A stretch of 56,813 nucleotides of DNA from Flavobacteriales bacterium (GCA_022448105.1 JAKVAV010000012.1:39962-96774), one strand, 5' to 3'. Positions 28,846 to 37,736 are shown, numbered from the stretch's first letter. Translations and numbers: made by a program. The notes: generated by a model not told the origin, from the sequence alone.

Positions 28846-29656
28846 ACAAAAAATAAGCCAGCACGCAGTATATACAATCATTCCGGCTTTTCTTCTCTTG
28901 GGTTGTGCGCCTCAGGCAGAAAAACTGGAAAACACCAACTCACAGCGGCATCTACTCCAAGCTACATTATACGCACAGAGTTCAGCAGAGTATGAAGCCC
29001 TCTGCCTTCAAGCCTACACTTTAGCCAAAATCCAAATGAAAAAATCATTGGCAGCTGGCATAGAAAATCCAGCTGTAGTTTTAGACTTGGACGAGACTAT
29101 TCTTGACAATAGCCCTTACACAGGTTGGCAAATCAAATCTGGAAACAGCTATAAATCTGACACTTGGGCCGGTTGGGTTTCGGCAGCAGAAGCCGAAGCG
29201 ATACCTGGTTCTATCGAGTTTCTTCAATGGGCCGATAGCAATGAAGTTAAGCTTTTCTATATCAGTAACCGAAAGGCAGATGGTCTTGCACCTACCATTA
29301 AAAACCTCAAAAACTTGAAGGCACCTCAAGCCGATTCATCTCATATCTACCTTAGAACAACCACATCTGACAAAAGTAAGAGGAGAGCTGCTGTAGATTC
29401 TCTTGGAGTAAATGTGGTCCTTTACATTGGAGATAACCTGGGAGATTACTCTGAAATTTGGGACAAACCCGCAGGGGTTAAGAATAGAAAGGAATTTTTA
29501 GTAATCCAAGGAGCAGATATCGGAACAAAGTATATCTCTCTACCCAATCCTATGTACGGAACATGGGAAGGCGCTTTATTCAATTATGATAGCTCTCTAT
29601 CTGGCGAGCAACTCGACTCTTTAAGGCTTTTACACCTCCGGGCTTGGGACCCTTGA
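28838..29656 (+). CDS. 5'-nucleotidase, lipoprotein e(P4)-type acid phosphatase
   Basis: 272 residues. Lipobox FLLLGCAPQ near residue 24 and a HAD phosphatase core: VVLDLDETILDNSPYTGWQ (motif I DxDxT), LFYISNRKAD (motif II) and VLYIGDNLGDYSEI (motif IV). This matches the class C/e(P4) family that dephosphorylates nucleotides at the outer membrane, for example to release nucleosides from NMN or AMP. It starts inside the previous gene, so the two are likely co-translated. Confidence 0.92.
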   Translation: MFKQKISQHAVYTIIPAFLLLGCAPQAEKLENTNSQRHLLQATLYAQSSAEYEALCLQAYTLAKIQMKKSLAAGIENPAVVLDLDETILDNSPYTGWQIKSGNSYKSDTWAGWVSAAEAEAIPGSIEFLQWADSNEVKLFYISNRKADGLAPTIKNLKNLKAPQADSSHIYLRTTTSDKSKRRAAVDSLGVNVVLYIGDNLGDYSEIWDKPAGVKNRKEFLVIQGADIGTKYISLPNPMYGTWEGALFNYDSSLSGEQLDSLRLLHLRAWDP

Positions 29657-29675
29657 AATCCTTATGGAGTAACGA

Positions 29676-29843
29676 TTAATTGCCATCATTCTTGGCGATA
29701 ATCCACACTGCATGAACAATTCCTGGAATAAAACCCAATAAGGTCAGTAGGATGTTAATCCAAAAGTGTTTGCCTAGGCCAACAGTGAAAAACACCCCGA
29801 GAGGAGGTAGAATAATAGCAAGAACTATTCTGATAATACTCAT
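29676..29843 (-). CDS. YqaE/Pmp3-family small membrane protein
   Basis: A 55-residue protein, ATG at 29843 on the minus strand. Two hydrophobic helices with the family pattern are seen: IRIVLAIILPPLGVFFTVGL and FWINILLTLLGFIPGIVHAV, then a short tail (WIIAKNDGN). This is the UPF0057/YqaE/Pmp3 family, small plasma-membrane proteins often induced by salt, cold or membrane stress. Convergent with the phosphatase gene and 15 bases from another small membrane protein. Confidence 0.93.
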   Translation of the reverse strand: MSIIRIVLAIILPPLGVFFTVGLGKHFWINILLTLLGFIPGIVHAVWIIAKNDGN

Positions 29844-29858
29844 AATATTTAGGTTGGT

Positions 29859-30077
29859 TTAGTCACTTTTTGATCTAGTGGTTTGAAAGAAATAAAGACC
29901 GACAATAAAACAAACTCCAGACAAAGTGAAATAAAACAGAGGACTCTGCCAGATGGACAAATCCTCAGTGTAAAGAGTCTCTACCCTATCGTGCAAAACC
30001 ACCGCCCTTATTAGGAATGCTGAGGAAAAGGCAAATGACAAAAAGTAGTAATTTGGCTTTTTTGGTTCTTTGTCCAT
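29859..30077 (-). CDS. Small two-helix membrane protein of unknown function
   Basis: 72 residues from the ATG at 30077; the frame is open 11 codons further but starts less naturally. Two hydrophobic stretches are visible (YYFLSFAFSSAFLIRAVVLH and LFYFTLSGVCFIVGLYFF) separated by a short loop (DRVETLYTEDLSIWQS). Ends with a Lys/Arg/Ser tail. No family recognised. Upstream of YqaE on the same strand with a 15-base gap, so possibly co-transcribed. Confidence 0.6.
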   Translation of the reverse strand: MDKEPKKPNYYFLSFAFSSAFLIRAVVLHDRVETLYTEDLSIWQSPLFYFTLSGVCFIVGLYFFQTTRSKSD

Positions 30078-30198
30078 GGCGTAAATATAATCCTTGTTCG
30101 AACAGCTCACTTTTTCATAACCAGAGTTAATAAATTCAATCCAAAAACTTTTCTTCTGAACGGGCCATGTGGTAATTTGGTCAACGATTTTTTATAAA

Positions 30199-31170
30199 AT
30201 GGATCTTGATCTTCATTTATTGGCTGACAACCTTACTAATCCGGCCTTACTCTTTTTCTTCTTGGGAATTATTGCGGTTCAGTTAAAGAGCGATCTAGAA
30301 ATCCCAAATAATTCATCGAAGTTTATCTCAATGTACCTGATTCTTTCCATCGGTTTTAAAGGTGGACAGGAATTGTCTCATAGTGAGTTTAATGCCGAGA
30401 TCTACTATTCTTTGCTTTTCGGAATTTTCTTAGCACTGAGCATACCGGCCTATGCATATTTCATACTTCGACAAAAATTCAGTGTTTCGAATTCAGGTGC
30501 AATCGCTGCGGCGTATGGTTCGGTCAGTGCGGTAACTTTCGTCACAGCCATTTCCTTTTTGGAACTGGAGCAAATAGATTTTGGCGGACATATGGTCGCC
30601 GTTATGGCCCTGATGGAGGCACCTTCGATCATCATAGGAGTTTTGCTTATAAGTATTTTTGCCAAAAAAGAGGGCACTCAAAAACCCAAAATGGGCTATG
30701 TGCTAAAACACTCTCTGACCAATGGAAGTGTGCTCCTCATCCTGGGAAGTTTGGTGATTGGCTATGTGGCAAGCGACGCCCAAGCAGAGGGCATCAAGCC
30801 ATTCACCACCGATATCTTTAAGGGTTTCCTCGCAGTTTTTTTGTTGGATATGGGAATTACCAGTGGAAAGGAACTGTCGGCTTTTGTCAAAAAAGGGTGG
30901 TTTGCGGTACTCTTCGCCATTATCATTCCCATATTCAACGGTAGCTTCGTCGCATTTATAACAAGTACCTTTACCGAAAGTGAGGGTAACCGCTTACTCT
31001 TTGCGATTTTGGCGGCTAGTGCGTCTTATATCGCAGTTCCAGCAGCCATGAGAATAGCCGCACCTCGTGCCAATCCGAGTTTGTATTTACCGATGGCATT
31101 GGCAGTGACATTCCCATTCAATATTACCCTGGGAATGCCTCTTTACCTTTACATAGCTCAGCATACGTAA
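30199..31170 (+). CDS. Sodium-dependent bicarbonate transporter (SbtA family)
   Basis: 323 residues from the ATG at 30199, which matches the usual N-terminus DLHLLADNLTNPALLFFFLG; a GTG at 30169 is less likely. About ten hydrophobic segments with SbtA hallmarks: ILSIGFKGGQELSHSEF, AAAYGSVSAVTFVTAISFL, GHMVAVMALMEAPSIIIGVL and SASYIAVPAAMRIAAPRANP. It would import bicarbonate with sodium. No gene for the PII-like partner SbtB is adjacent. In a heterotroph, bicarbonate may feed carboxylases. Confidence 0.92.
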   Translation: MDLDLHLLADNLTNPALLFFFLGIIAVQLKSDLEIPNNSSKFISMYLILSIGFKGGQELSHSEFNAEIYYSLLFGIFLALSIPAYAYFILRQKFSVSNSGAIAAAYGSVSAVTFVTAISFLELEQIDFGGHMVAVMALMEAPSIIIGVLLISIFAKKEGTQKPKMGYVLKHSLTNGSVLLILGSLVIGYVASDAQAEGIKPFTTDIFKGFLAVFLLDMGITSGKELSAFVKKGWFAVLFAIIIPIFNGSFVAFITSTFTESEGNRLLFAILAASASYIAVPAAMRIAAPRANPSLYLPMALAVTFPFNITLGMPLYLYIAQHT

Positions 31171-31282
31171 ATCGCAACTTCTCCAAAATTTAATTGTCAC
31201 TCAAAAAGAAGACTTAATCGTATCTTTGCCGCCCATTTTGATTTTACCCACACTGTGGTATTTCTATATTGTGTAGTGTGAC

Positions 31283-31290
31283 TAATTTTG
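31283..31290 (+). promoter_or_regulatory. -7 box TAATTTTG upstream of the ferredoxin reductase gene
   Basis: Exact TAnnTTTG match 46 bases before the ATG at 31336. A second exact match (TATCTTTG, 31221-31228) lies further upstream. Neither has a clear -33 TTTG at the usual spacing. Confidence 0.4.
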
Positions 31291-31335
31291 CAAAAAAATG
31301 TTTTGAACAAACAGTTCAAAGTACCTACTAATGTC

Positions 31336-32346
31336 ATGATAGAAACAGATATCATCATTATCGGAGCAGGTCCATGTGGACTTTTTACTGTTTTTGAAGC
31401 AGGATTGCTCAAATTGCGTTGTCACTTAATTGACTCCCTTCCTATCGCCGGAGGTCAGCTAGCAGAAATATATCCTAAGAAGCCTATTTACGATATTCCT
31501 GGCTTCCCTTCTGTATTGGCTGGCGACCTAGTGGATAATCTCATGGAGCAGATAAAACCTTTCCATCCCGGCTTCACCTTGGGTGAAAGAGTTGAGCAGG
31601 TCAAGAAGGACGAAGACAATATGTTTTTAGTAAAAAGTAGCCGTGGCACCGTACACAAAGCCCCAGTGATAGCCATTGCCGGAGGTTTGGGGTGTTTTGA
31701 GCCGCGGAAACCACCTATTGCCAAAATCTCAGATTTTGAGGACAAAGGCGTTGATTACATCGTAAAAGATCCCGAAAAATTTGCTAACAAAAGAGTAATT
31801 ATTTCTGGTGGTGGTGACTCAGCGCTAGACTGGGCGCTTTATCTGGCCAATGGTCTCGCCAGTGAAGTAAGTTTGGTTCACAGAAGAAGCTCTTTTCGAG
31901 GTCATCCTGATTCTGTAGATAAAGTAATGGCAATGGCTAGTAAGGGAAAAATCAATTTGATTACTGAGGCCGAAGTAGTAGATGTGAGTGGAAATGGTCA
32001 CCTAGAATCGGTTCAGATCAAGCAAAAGCAAGAAGGATTGATCGACAAATCGGTCGATCATTGGCTACCCCTTTTTGGGCTGACTCCCTCTCTAGGGCCG
32101 ATTGCCGATTGGGGATTAAACATCAGTAAGAATAGCATTGAGGTAGACACCTTCGACTACAGCACCAATGTGCCCGGCATTTTCGCGATTGGCGATATTA
32201 ATACTTATCCTGGCAAGCTAAAGCTCATCCTCTGTGGTTTTCACGAAGCGACCTTAATGGTACAAAGCGCTTTTAAAATGATTTATCCTGATCAAAAACT
32301 CTCCTTTAAGTACACTACTGTGATGGGTGGTATTAAAGGGTTCTAG
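31336..32346 (+). CDS. Ferredoxin--NADP(+) reductase, thioredoxin-reductase-like type
   Basis: 336 residues from the ATG at 31336 (MIETDIIIIGAGPCG); an upstream TTG at 31288 is in frame but less likely. FAD motif GAGPCGLFTVFEAGLLKLRC, then GGQLAEIYPKKPIYDIPGFP, an NADP motif VIISGGGDSALDWALYLANG, and IFAIGDINTYPGKLKLILCG. It lacks the redox CxxC of thioredoxin reductase, as expected for the TrxR-like FNRs. The next gene, two bases downstream, encodes a 2Fe-2S ferredoxin that is probably its partner. Confidence 0.93.
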   Translation: MIETDIIIIGAGPCGLFTVFEAGLLKLRCHLIDSLPIAGGQLAEIYPKKPIYDIPGFPSVLAGDLVDNLMEQIKPFHPGFTLGERVEQVKKDEDNMFLVKSSRGTVHKAPVIAIAGGLGCFEPRKPPIAKISDFEDKGVDYIVKDPEKFANKRVIISGGGDSALDWALYLANGLASEVSLVHRRSSFRGHPDSVDKVMAMASKGKINLITEAEVVDVSGNGHLESVQIKQKQEGLIDKSVDHWLPLFGLTPSLGPIADWGLNISKNSIEVDTFDYSTNVPGIFAIGDINTYPGKLKLILCGFHEATLMVQSAFKMIYPDQKLSFKYTTVMGGIKGF

Positions 32347-32348
32347 GA

Positions 32349-32672
32349 ATGAGTGTGATCAACATTACGGTAATTGACCGTGAAGGAGAATCTCACAACC
32401 TGGAGGCTCCTACCGACATGAACATGAATCTCATGGAGGTCTGTAAGTCTTACGAACTTCCTGTAAAAGGCACCTGCGGAGGAATGGCCATGTGTGCAAG
32501 TTGCCACTGCTACATAGAATCGGACCACGATCTCAACGAAGCGAGTGATGACGAAGAAGACATGCTGGATCAAGCTTTCTTTGTGGAAGAGAATAGTCGG
32601 TTAGGTTGTCAAATTTTTGTTGAAGACAGCTTGGATGGTTTAGTAGTTAGATTGGCTGATGAGTCTGAGTAA
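32349..32672 (+). CDS. 2Fe-2S ferredoxin, adrenodoxin type
   Basis: 107 residues. The cluster ligands are C43, C49, C52 (GTCGGMAMCASC) and C87 (SRLGCQIF), with an acidic region (SDDEEDMLDQ) for partner binding. It carries single electrons in the cytosol, probably from the reductase encoded just upstream to oxygenases or desaturases such as the acyl-ACP desaturase at 19.6 kb (inference). Convergent with the transglutaminase-like gene, 20 bases away. Confidence 0.95.
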   Translation: MSVINITVIDREGESHNLEAPTDMNMNLMEVCKSYELPVKGTCGGMAMCASCHCYIESDHDLNEASDDEEDMLDQAFFVEENSRLGCQIFVEDSLDGLVVRLADESE

Positions 32673-32692
32673 GTTAGGCTTTTCAAGCTCTT

Positions 32693-34540
32693 TCAACTCT
32701 TTGGGATTAGGGCTAATTTTATACTCTCGTCCTTTTTTATGGTATCGAAAAAGCCTTTGATTTCAGAGTAGTTCTCTTTTGGATATTCTCCTTCTTTGTA
32801 GTACACCTTTCTTACAAAACGAACACCCTCTGCTTCACTTAGCAGATTTGTTTCTAATTGATATCCACCAAAATCTGTTTCTACAGAACGAGACTCTGGA
32901 AACTTGTCCAAAGTCATTCTAGTAGGGAAGATGACATCAATTGTGTCCACGTAAGTGTAGCCTCGGCGGAAATAAATGGGCTCTGTCCTCTCCTCTTCTT
33001 CAAAAGCTGGGAATTGACCAGTATAAAAAAATGGAGTAAACAGTAATTTCTTCCCCATTTTCTTGGTGAACAGCCTATCGTGAATTCGCAGGCTAACCGT
33101 CATTCGTGGATTGTCAGAAGCATACTCTTCTACCTCTAAGTTCTCCACTTCAAAGGATTTGAGATTGGTGAAGTATCTAATCAAGCCTTCATCTTGATAT
33201 CCGGCATTTTTGAGTTGGAATACAGACCTTTCCATAGCCAACCTTTCGTATTCCGCTTCAAAGAATATCTCGACCTCTCCAGTAGAAGATATGCTCAAAG
33301 TTGTGTTTCGAGATGCTAGGTTTTCATGGTAAAAGTAGGAAGGAGTTTTGACGAGTTTACCTCCTTCTGGTGTCAACAGTAGTGCAAAACGATTATCGGT
33401 GAAATCTGATAAATAATTGAGTGGAGCGTTTTGGCTTGTGCACTCCACCCATATCGTGTCGCCTTGATTGGGGACGCAAAGAATAACGTGGTTGAAATTG
33501 TGAGTAGGACGGTTTGGATCAATCCACGCATCATTTTTTCCAGCTGAAATCAGTGCCGGATAAGATTCGACATCTACCATATCAAGAATCGAGCACATCA
33601 AGTTGGTTAAAGCCTTACAATCTCCGTATCCGGATTGGAAGGTTTTTTGTGCCGAAGCTGTCTGCAAACCACCTATCCCATATGTGATCGCCACATACCG
33701 CATGTTCTTTTTTATGCAGTCAAATGCCAATTTTGCTTTCGCGCTATCATTTAAATTTTGAAAACCGTCTGGATAAATTTCCGCAAGAGCTTTCTCATTC
33801 AAGTTTGATTTTTTCCTCCAAAGCTCATTCATCCACAAACCAAATGACTCCCAGCTTTCTAGAGATCCTCTATAACCGTTGTAATCAAAATTTTTGAATA
33901 TAAGTTCAACCAAACTGCCTGATTTCTTTAAACCAAATGGCTCCTTCTTTATTCCCAGCGAACCACCTAATTTGAAGAAATCAGATCGCACCTTCTTTTC
34001 TAACGAAGTGGTATGTTGGATCCTAGAGTTTGTATAAATTTCAAGCTCAAGATCAGCCGGTCTTGATATGGTCAGCGACAGTTCTTTGTAAAACACAGAT
34101 TCAGAACTGATCGGATTCCAAGAGAAATCAAACATCCATTCTCTATGGGTTATTGAGGATATCTCCAAGGTGTATGGATGATTTTGCCGGCTTACATCCA
34201 AACTATAGACCTGTGCATCATCGTAATAGTTAGCACCCTTGAAAAGCAATTCCCGTTCAAATACGTTTTTAGTAAAGGTATCCACGAGATCTCCTGAGGC
34301 ATCATAAACACGCACGACGAACTCGCGATTTCTGATGAACTCATCTTCGGCATATGAAAGCCGAGCAAATTTATCGCCTTCTGGAGTGAGTATTTGAACC
34401 CGCTGTTTTTTGTGAATCTTAAAATTCTTGAGTGAGATGACCTCAATACTAACTTCTTCCTTCTCTACAATTGCATCCACTCCTACTCCAGGATGAGAAA
34501 TCATGAATATGAGAACTACCAACAACAGTTCGATTCGCAT
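32693..34540 (-). CDS. DUF3857/transglutaminase-like exported protein (second of tandem)
   Basis: 615 residues with a signal peptide-like N-terminus (MRIELLLVVLIFMISHPGVG). A beta-rich DUF3857 region (about 25-230) is followed by a transglutaminase-like core. Catalytic Cys lies in GYGDCKALTNLMCSILDM, His in HNFNHVILCVPNQGD and an acidic residue in WVECTS. A C-terminal beta domain follows. Exported or periplasmic; the peptide substrate is unknown. Two bases separate it from its longer paralogue upstream, so they form an operon. Confidence 0.88.
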   Translation of the reverse strand: MRIELLLVVLIFMISHPGVGVDAIVEKEEVSIEVISLKNFKIHKKQRVQILTPEGDKFARLSYAEDEFIRNREFVVRVYDASGDLVDTFTKNVFERELLFKGANYYDDAQVYSLDVSRQNHPYTLEISSITHREWMFDFSWNPISSESVFYKELSLTISRPADLELEIYTNSRIQHTTSLEKKVRSDFFKLGGSLGIKKEPFGLKKSGSLVELIFKNFDYNGYRGSLESWESFGLWMNELWRKKSNLNEKALAEIYPDGFQNLNDSAKAKLAFDCIKKNMRYVAITYGIGGLQTASAQKTFQSGYGDCKALTNLMCSILDMVDVESYPALISAGKNDAWIDPNRPTHNFNHVILCVPNQGDTIWVECTSQNAPLNYLSDFTDNRFALLLTPEGGKLVKTPSYFYHENLASRNTTLSISSTGEVEIFFEAEYERLAMERSVFQLKNAGYQDEGLIRYFTNLKSFEVENLEVEEYASDNPRMTVSLRIHDRLFTKKMGKKLLFTPFFYTGQFPAFEEEERTEPIYFRRGYTYVDTIDVIFPTRMTLDKFPESRSVETDFGGYQLETNLLSEAEGVRFVRKVYYKEGEYPKENYSEIKGFFDTIKKDESIKLALIPKS

Positions 34541-34542
34541 AC

Positions 34543-36555
34543 TTATAGTTTTTGAACTTCCACATATTCACCGTGTGCTTCAGCCACTTGATCATAGAAT
34601 GTTCTAAGAGATTCATACGCGTTCTGTAGAAATCTATTCTTATTCATCGTTACTCCGCTCCTAACGATTAAGTTGCCAAAATTGTACGAAGACGAAAAAC
34701 TAAATTCAGCATCCTTACCAGGCAAAATCAAATTTTTCGATTCAGGAACCTCGATGTCAAACTTTTCTGGATCAAGCCTCAATATGCAGGTATACTTTTC
34801 CTCCCAGTTGTCAGGATAAACAATTGGGTATTTTCGCTCTTCCTTGTCGAAGGGATTGTCCGTTAGCGGTTCCACAAGAACTGCAGGAAAAATATAGGAG
34901 TCGCCATATTCCTCAAGAGCTACCTTAATAGTAAAATTGATATAAAGCTCACCTTTTGCTTTGTCCATCTCATTTCCATCGTAGGTTAGACTCACACCGT
35001 CAGCCAATGAGAAGTAAGTTTCTAATTTTTCTGCATTGTTCTTGAGTAAAAACTGCTTGACCCGATATGCGTAAAGTCCTGATAAACTAATTCTCATTTT
35101 TCCAAGGACGCTATCTTCTTTGAGCTCTCGCAAATCCACTGTACTTCGCCGGTACGTCGGGTTGATTCCTTTCATAGGATACCATCGAGGGTTTTTTATC
35201 TCGGCTGCAAGCCCTTCTCCGTTGTATGATTTCTCGCTAATCTCTCCCGGCTGCAAAGAAGGGTTTGAAGCGTCAAGTAGCATATAGCCATCTCCTACAT
35301 ACACTATTGCCATAAGAGAATTAAATTGAGTGAAAATCGGAAATTCAGTGAGTACTCTCTCATACTTTCGAAGGGAATACAACAAGGGAAAAGCATCAAC
35401 ACCATTTTGTCTTAGCGCAGCTATCATAAACATGTTTATTTCGCAGTCAGAAGCCTGTTTCGTAAACAGAAAATCTTTGGGCTTTCTGGACATCACAATT
35501 CCGCCGTTACTGCCATTACTACTTAAGCGAGATTGAACCGCCTTATAAATCGCGACAATAAGACCTTCCTGAGTGTAGCTCTTGGGATTTTCTACGTCTA
35601 CTAATTGCTTTTTTGAGCGCACATCATAAAATCGACGATTGGTACCTTCATCGTAATAGTCATCTACGGATGCCTCCCAATTATTGTAAAAGAAATTGCG
35701 ATCTCCAGTACCCACTGGATCGATATAGTGCAACTCAGCCATAATCCTTGCTCGATAATTCTCAGGAGAATCCATAATGGGTTCAGGTCGAAGAGCGGGA
35801 ATATTCTTTGCCGAAAAGAGATAATTTACTTCTTCGTAGCTATTAACCGCAGCCCCAGCCCCGAGGGCAACCCTCTTGGTGAAGCTCTGAGATTGATGGA
35901 GAGGGTGATTGCCCATCTTTAGGATTTTGTATCCAAAATTGGCAGGATAAGAGATCTGAAACTGACTGTGCAAAACTGGGCTATCAAGTTGAATTTCCCA
36001 ATCGTCTAGCCCAAACCAGAATGGATCATGAATGGTATATTCCAATTCAATAATGCTTCCCGCCTTTACATTTTTGAATGTGAACCGCACCAAATTCAAT
36101 TCGTCGTTATAATCTTCAACTTGCCAGTCTGCATTTTTGAGTTTTGTAACCTCAATTTTTCCATTGGTGAGATTGTAAACTTTTCCCTTAACGTGCGAAA
36201 TAGACTTTTCATTATCGTTGCCTTTAAAAAGAGAAATTACTTGATCTGCCATCTCCTTTCCATTATCATTCAAAACAAGAATTCTCTCTTGAATGGTGTA
36301 GTCACAAATGACCTCTAAGTTTACTCCAAAATCCAGTTTTGCCCTTCCCAATCTATAAAGGTAAATCGCTCCATCCTCCTTTTCATACACCGAGTCTGGA
36401 ATTGCAAAATCCCCGTCGGTTACTTTTTCGATCTCGTATCTATCAAACTCACCTTCACCGAGCTTTTGGCCTTTTAAAGAGGTTAGAATAAAAAACAGGG
36501 CAAATCCTGTGGTAAAAATCTTATATAATCGGATGATCTTGGTAAAACTGAACAT
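34543..36555 (-). CDS. DUF3857/transglutaminase-like exported protein (first of tandem)
   Basis: The frame opens at 36603, but the ATG at 36555 starts a signal-like segment (MFSFTKIIRLYKIFTTGFAL, FFILTSLKGQ) and lies 20 bases after an exact -7 box, so 670 residues are called. The N-terminal beta domain is DUF3857-like (GSIIELEYTIHDPFWFGLDDW). The transglutaminase core shows the Cys (QASDCEINMFMIAALRQNG), but the position of the His reads FNSLMAIVYVGDG, so the usual His seems replaced by Ser, while the Asp remains (YMLLDASNPSL). Possibly inactive. Confidence 0.85.
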   Translation of the reverse strand: MFSFTKIIRLYKIFTTGFALFFILTSLKGQKLGEGEFDRYEIEKVTDGDFAIPDSVYEKEDGAIYLYRLGRAKLDFGVNLEVICDYTIQERILVLNDNGKEMADQVISLFKGNDNEKSISHVKGKVYNLTNGKIEVTKLKNADWQVEDYNDELNLVRFTFKNVKAGSIIELEYTIHDPFWFGLDDWEIQLDSPVLHSQFQISYPANFGYKILKMGNHPLHQSQSFTKRVALGAGAAVNSYEEVNYLFSAKNIPALRPEPIMDSPENYRARIMAELHYIDPVGTGDRNFFYNNWEASVDDYYDEGTNRRFYDVRSKKQLVDVENPKSYTQEGLIVAIYKAVQSRLSSNGSNGGIVMSRKPKDFLFTKQASDCEINMFMIAALRQNGVDAFPLLYSLRKYERVLTEFPIFTQFNSLMAIVYVGDGYMLLDASNPSLQPGEISEKSYNGEGLAAEIKNPRWYPMKGINPTYRRSTVDLRELKEDSVLGKMRISLSGLYAYRVKQFLLKNNAEKLETYFSLADGVSLTYDGNEMDKAKGELYINFTIKVALEEYGDSYIFPAVLVEPLTDNPFDKEERKYPIVYPDNWEEKYTCILRLDPEKFDIEVPESKNLILPGKDAEFSFSSSYNFGNLIVRSGVTMNKNRFLQNAYESLRTFYDQVAEAHGEYVEVQKL

Positions 36556-36574
36556 AACGTGTTTTGGAACTAGC

Positions 36575-36604
36575 CAAATATAGATATCGGTCAGGATAAA
36601 CAAA
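36575..36604 (-). promoter_or_regulatory. Promoter of the DUF3857 tandem (TTTG-N18-TATATTTG)
   Basis: On the minus strand a TTTG (36604-36601), an 18-base spacer and an exact TATATTTG (36582-36575) precede the ATG at 36555. This is a good full match to the Bacteroidota -33/-7 promoter. The TTTG lies in the base of the tRNA terminator hairpin. Confidence 0.6.
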
Positions 36605-36633
36605 AAGGCAGACTTTGAGAAAGTCTGCCTTTT
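36603..36633. terminator. Bidirectional-looking terminator beside tRNA-Leu
   Basis: Near-perfect hairpin, arms AAAGGCAGACTTT (604-616 of the 36-kb block) and AAAGTCTGCCTTT (620-632) with a GAG loop. On the minus strand it follows the tRNA and ends in five T residues. Confidence 0.85.
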
Positions 36634-36638
36634 GAGAG

Positions 36639-36721
36639 TGCCCGGGACTGGACTCGAACCAGCATGAGCTTAGCTCACCACCCCCTCAAGATGGCGCGTC
36701 TACCAATTTCGCCACCCGGGC
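36639..36721 (-). tRNA. tRNA-Leu (GAG)
   Basis: 83 bases on the minus strand. Acceptor arms GCCCGGG and CCCGGGC pair fully, with A as discriminator and no encoded CCA. D-arm contains GGTAGACGC; anticodon stem CCATC/GGTGG encloses the loop TTGAGGG with anticodon GAG. A long variable arm (GAGC..GCTC) as in class II tRNAs, and T-arm CTGG-TTCGAGT-CCAG. Followed by a hairpin terminator. Confidence 0.97.
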
Positions 36722-36929
36722 TAATTTTATCAAAGCACGGTGGCGAGATTTATTCCGCGTCTGTTGCGGAGCCTACCGAGCTTATTTGGGACGGCAAAAG
36801 TATCAAATATTCGGAATTTGCAAACATTAATTCTCCTATAAATCCTGGTGATATCCAACAACAAAAAGTTTTTTTTACTGGAACTTTTGAAAAACAAACA
36901 ACAAAACTTCGAGGTTTACGATTATGAAA

Positions 36930-36937
36930 TATCTTTG
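36930..36937 (+). promoter_or_regulatory. -7 box TATCTTTG upstream of the fatty acid hydroxylase gene
   Basis: Exact TAnnTTTG match 16 bases before the ATG at 36954; only a TTCG is found at the -33 distance. Confidence 0.45.
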
Positions 36938-36953
36938 TAAAAAATAAGTAGTG

Positions 36954-37637
36954 ATGCAACACGCCCCAAAAAGCACCGGAACTACAGCTCTTTTCAAAAA
37001 TCCAATTCTTGAAAAGCTGGCCCGAACGCATATATCAGTGCCGCTCACCATATATTTTGTGGGTTCGGCGGTGATGATGTACATTAATTTTTCAAATGGC
37101 TATACAGGAACATGGGAAGGTATTGGAATTTTCCTCTTCGGTTTATTGTTCTGGACTTGGTTCGAATACATCATGCACAAGCATGTATTTCATATGTTAC
37201 CGACCAATAAAATCAAAGAACGAATTCAGTACATGTTCCATGGAGTACACCACGAATATCCTAGGGATAAATCAAGACTAGCTATGCCACCTGCAGCGGC
37301 CTTAATGATTTTAGCAGTCCTCTTTTTTTCTTTTCGGCTAGTCATAGGTACGTACGTATTCACCTTCCTCCCTGGCTTCATTGTGGGTTATGCCCTTTAC
37401 TTGCTCGTTCATTACTCCATTCACGCTTTCGTCCCACCAAAAAATACGTTTGGTACGCTTTGGATTAATCATAGTATCCATCATTACAAGGACGATACTG
37501 TAGCTTTTGGAGTTTCGACTACCCTTTGGGATGCCATTTACGGAACGCTTCCAGCAAAGACATACAAACGCAAAAAAAAGGCAGCAAAAAGAGCAAATGC
37601 TCAACCGAAAAGCAAACGCACTGCTCAAGTAGCTTAA
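36954..37637 (+). CDS. Fatty acid hydroxylase/sterol desaturase family protein
   Basis: 227 residues; the GTG one codon upstream (36951) is less likely. Several membrane helices (VPLTIYFVGSAVMMYINF, GIFLFGLLFWTWFEYIMH, ALMILAVLFFSFRLVIG, FLPGFIVGYALYLLVHYSIH). The His clusters of the di-iron fatty acid hydroxylase superfamily are present: HKHVFH, HGVHHE, HYSIHAF and NHSIHHYKDD. Closest by look to fatty acid 2-hydroxylases. A Lys/Arg-rich tail (KTYKRKKKAAKRANA) follows. Likely modifies membrane lipids such as sphingolipids or hydroxy fatty acids. Confidence 0.9.
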   Translation: MQHAPKSTGTTALFKNPILEKLARTHISVPLTIYFVGSAVMMYINFSNGYTGTWEGIGIFLFGLLFWTWFEYIMHKHVFHMLPTNKIKERIQYMFHGVHHEYPRDKSRLAMPPAAALMILAVLFFSFRLVIGTYVFTFLPGFIVGYALYLLVHYSIHAFVPPKNTFGTLWINHSIHHYKDDTVAFGVSTTLWDAIYGTLPAKTYKRKKKAAKRANAQPKSKRTAQVA

Positions 37638-37655
37638 GAAAATTTTAACGGCTTC

Positions 37656-37693
37656 AAACACCATCACCCAAACGGATGATGGTGTTTTTTTTT
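37656..37693 (+). terminator. Rho-independent terminator after the fatty acid hydroxylase gene
   Basis: Stem AAACACCATCA (37656-37666) and TGATGGTGTTT (37677-37687), ten-base loop, then a run of nine T residues. Confidence 0.92.
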
Positions 37694-37736
37694 ATAATAC
37701 CAGAATGATGGTATTTCAGAGGCAAGATCGCACCAC

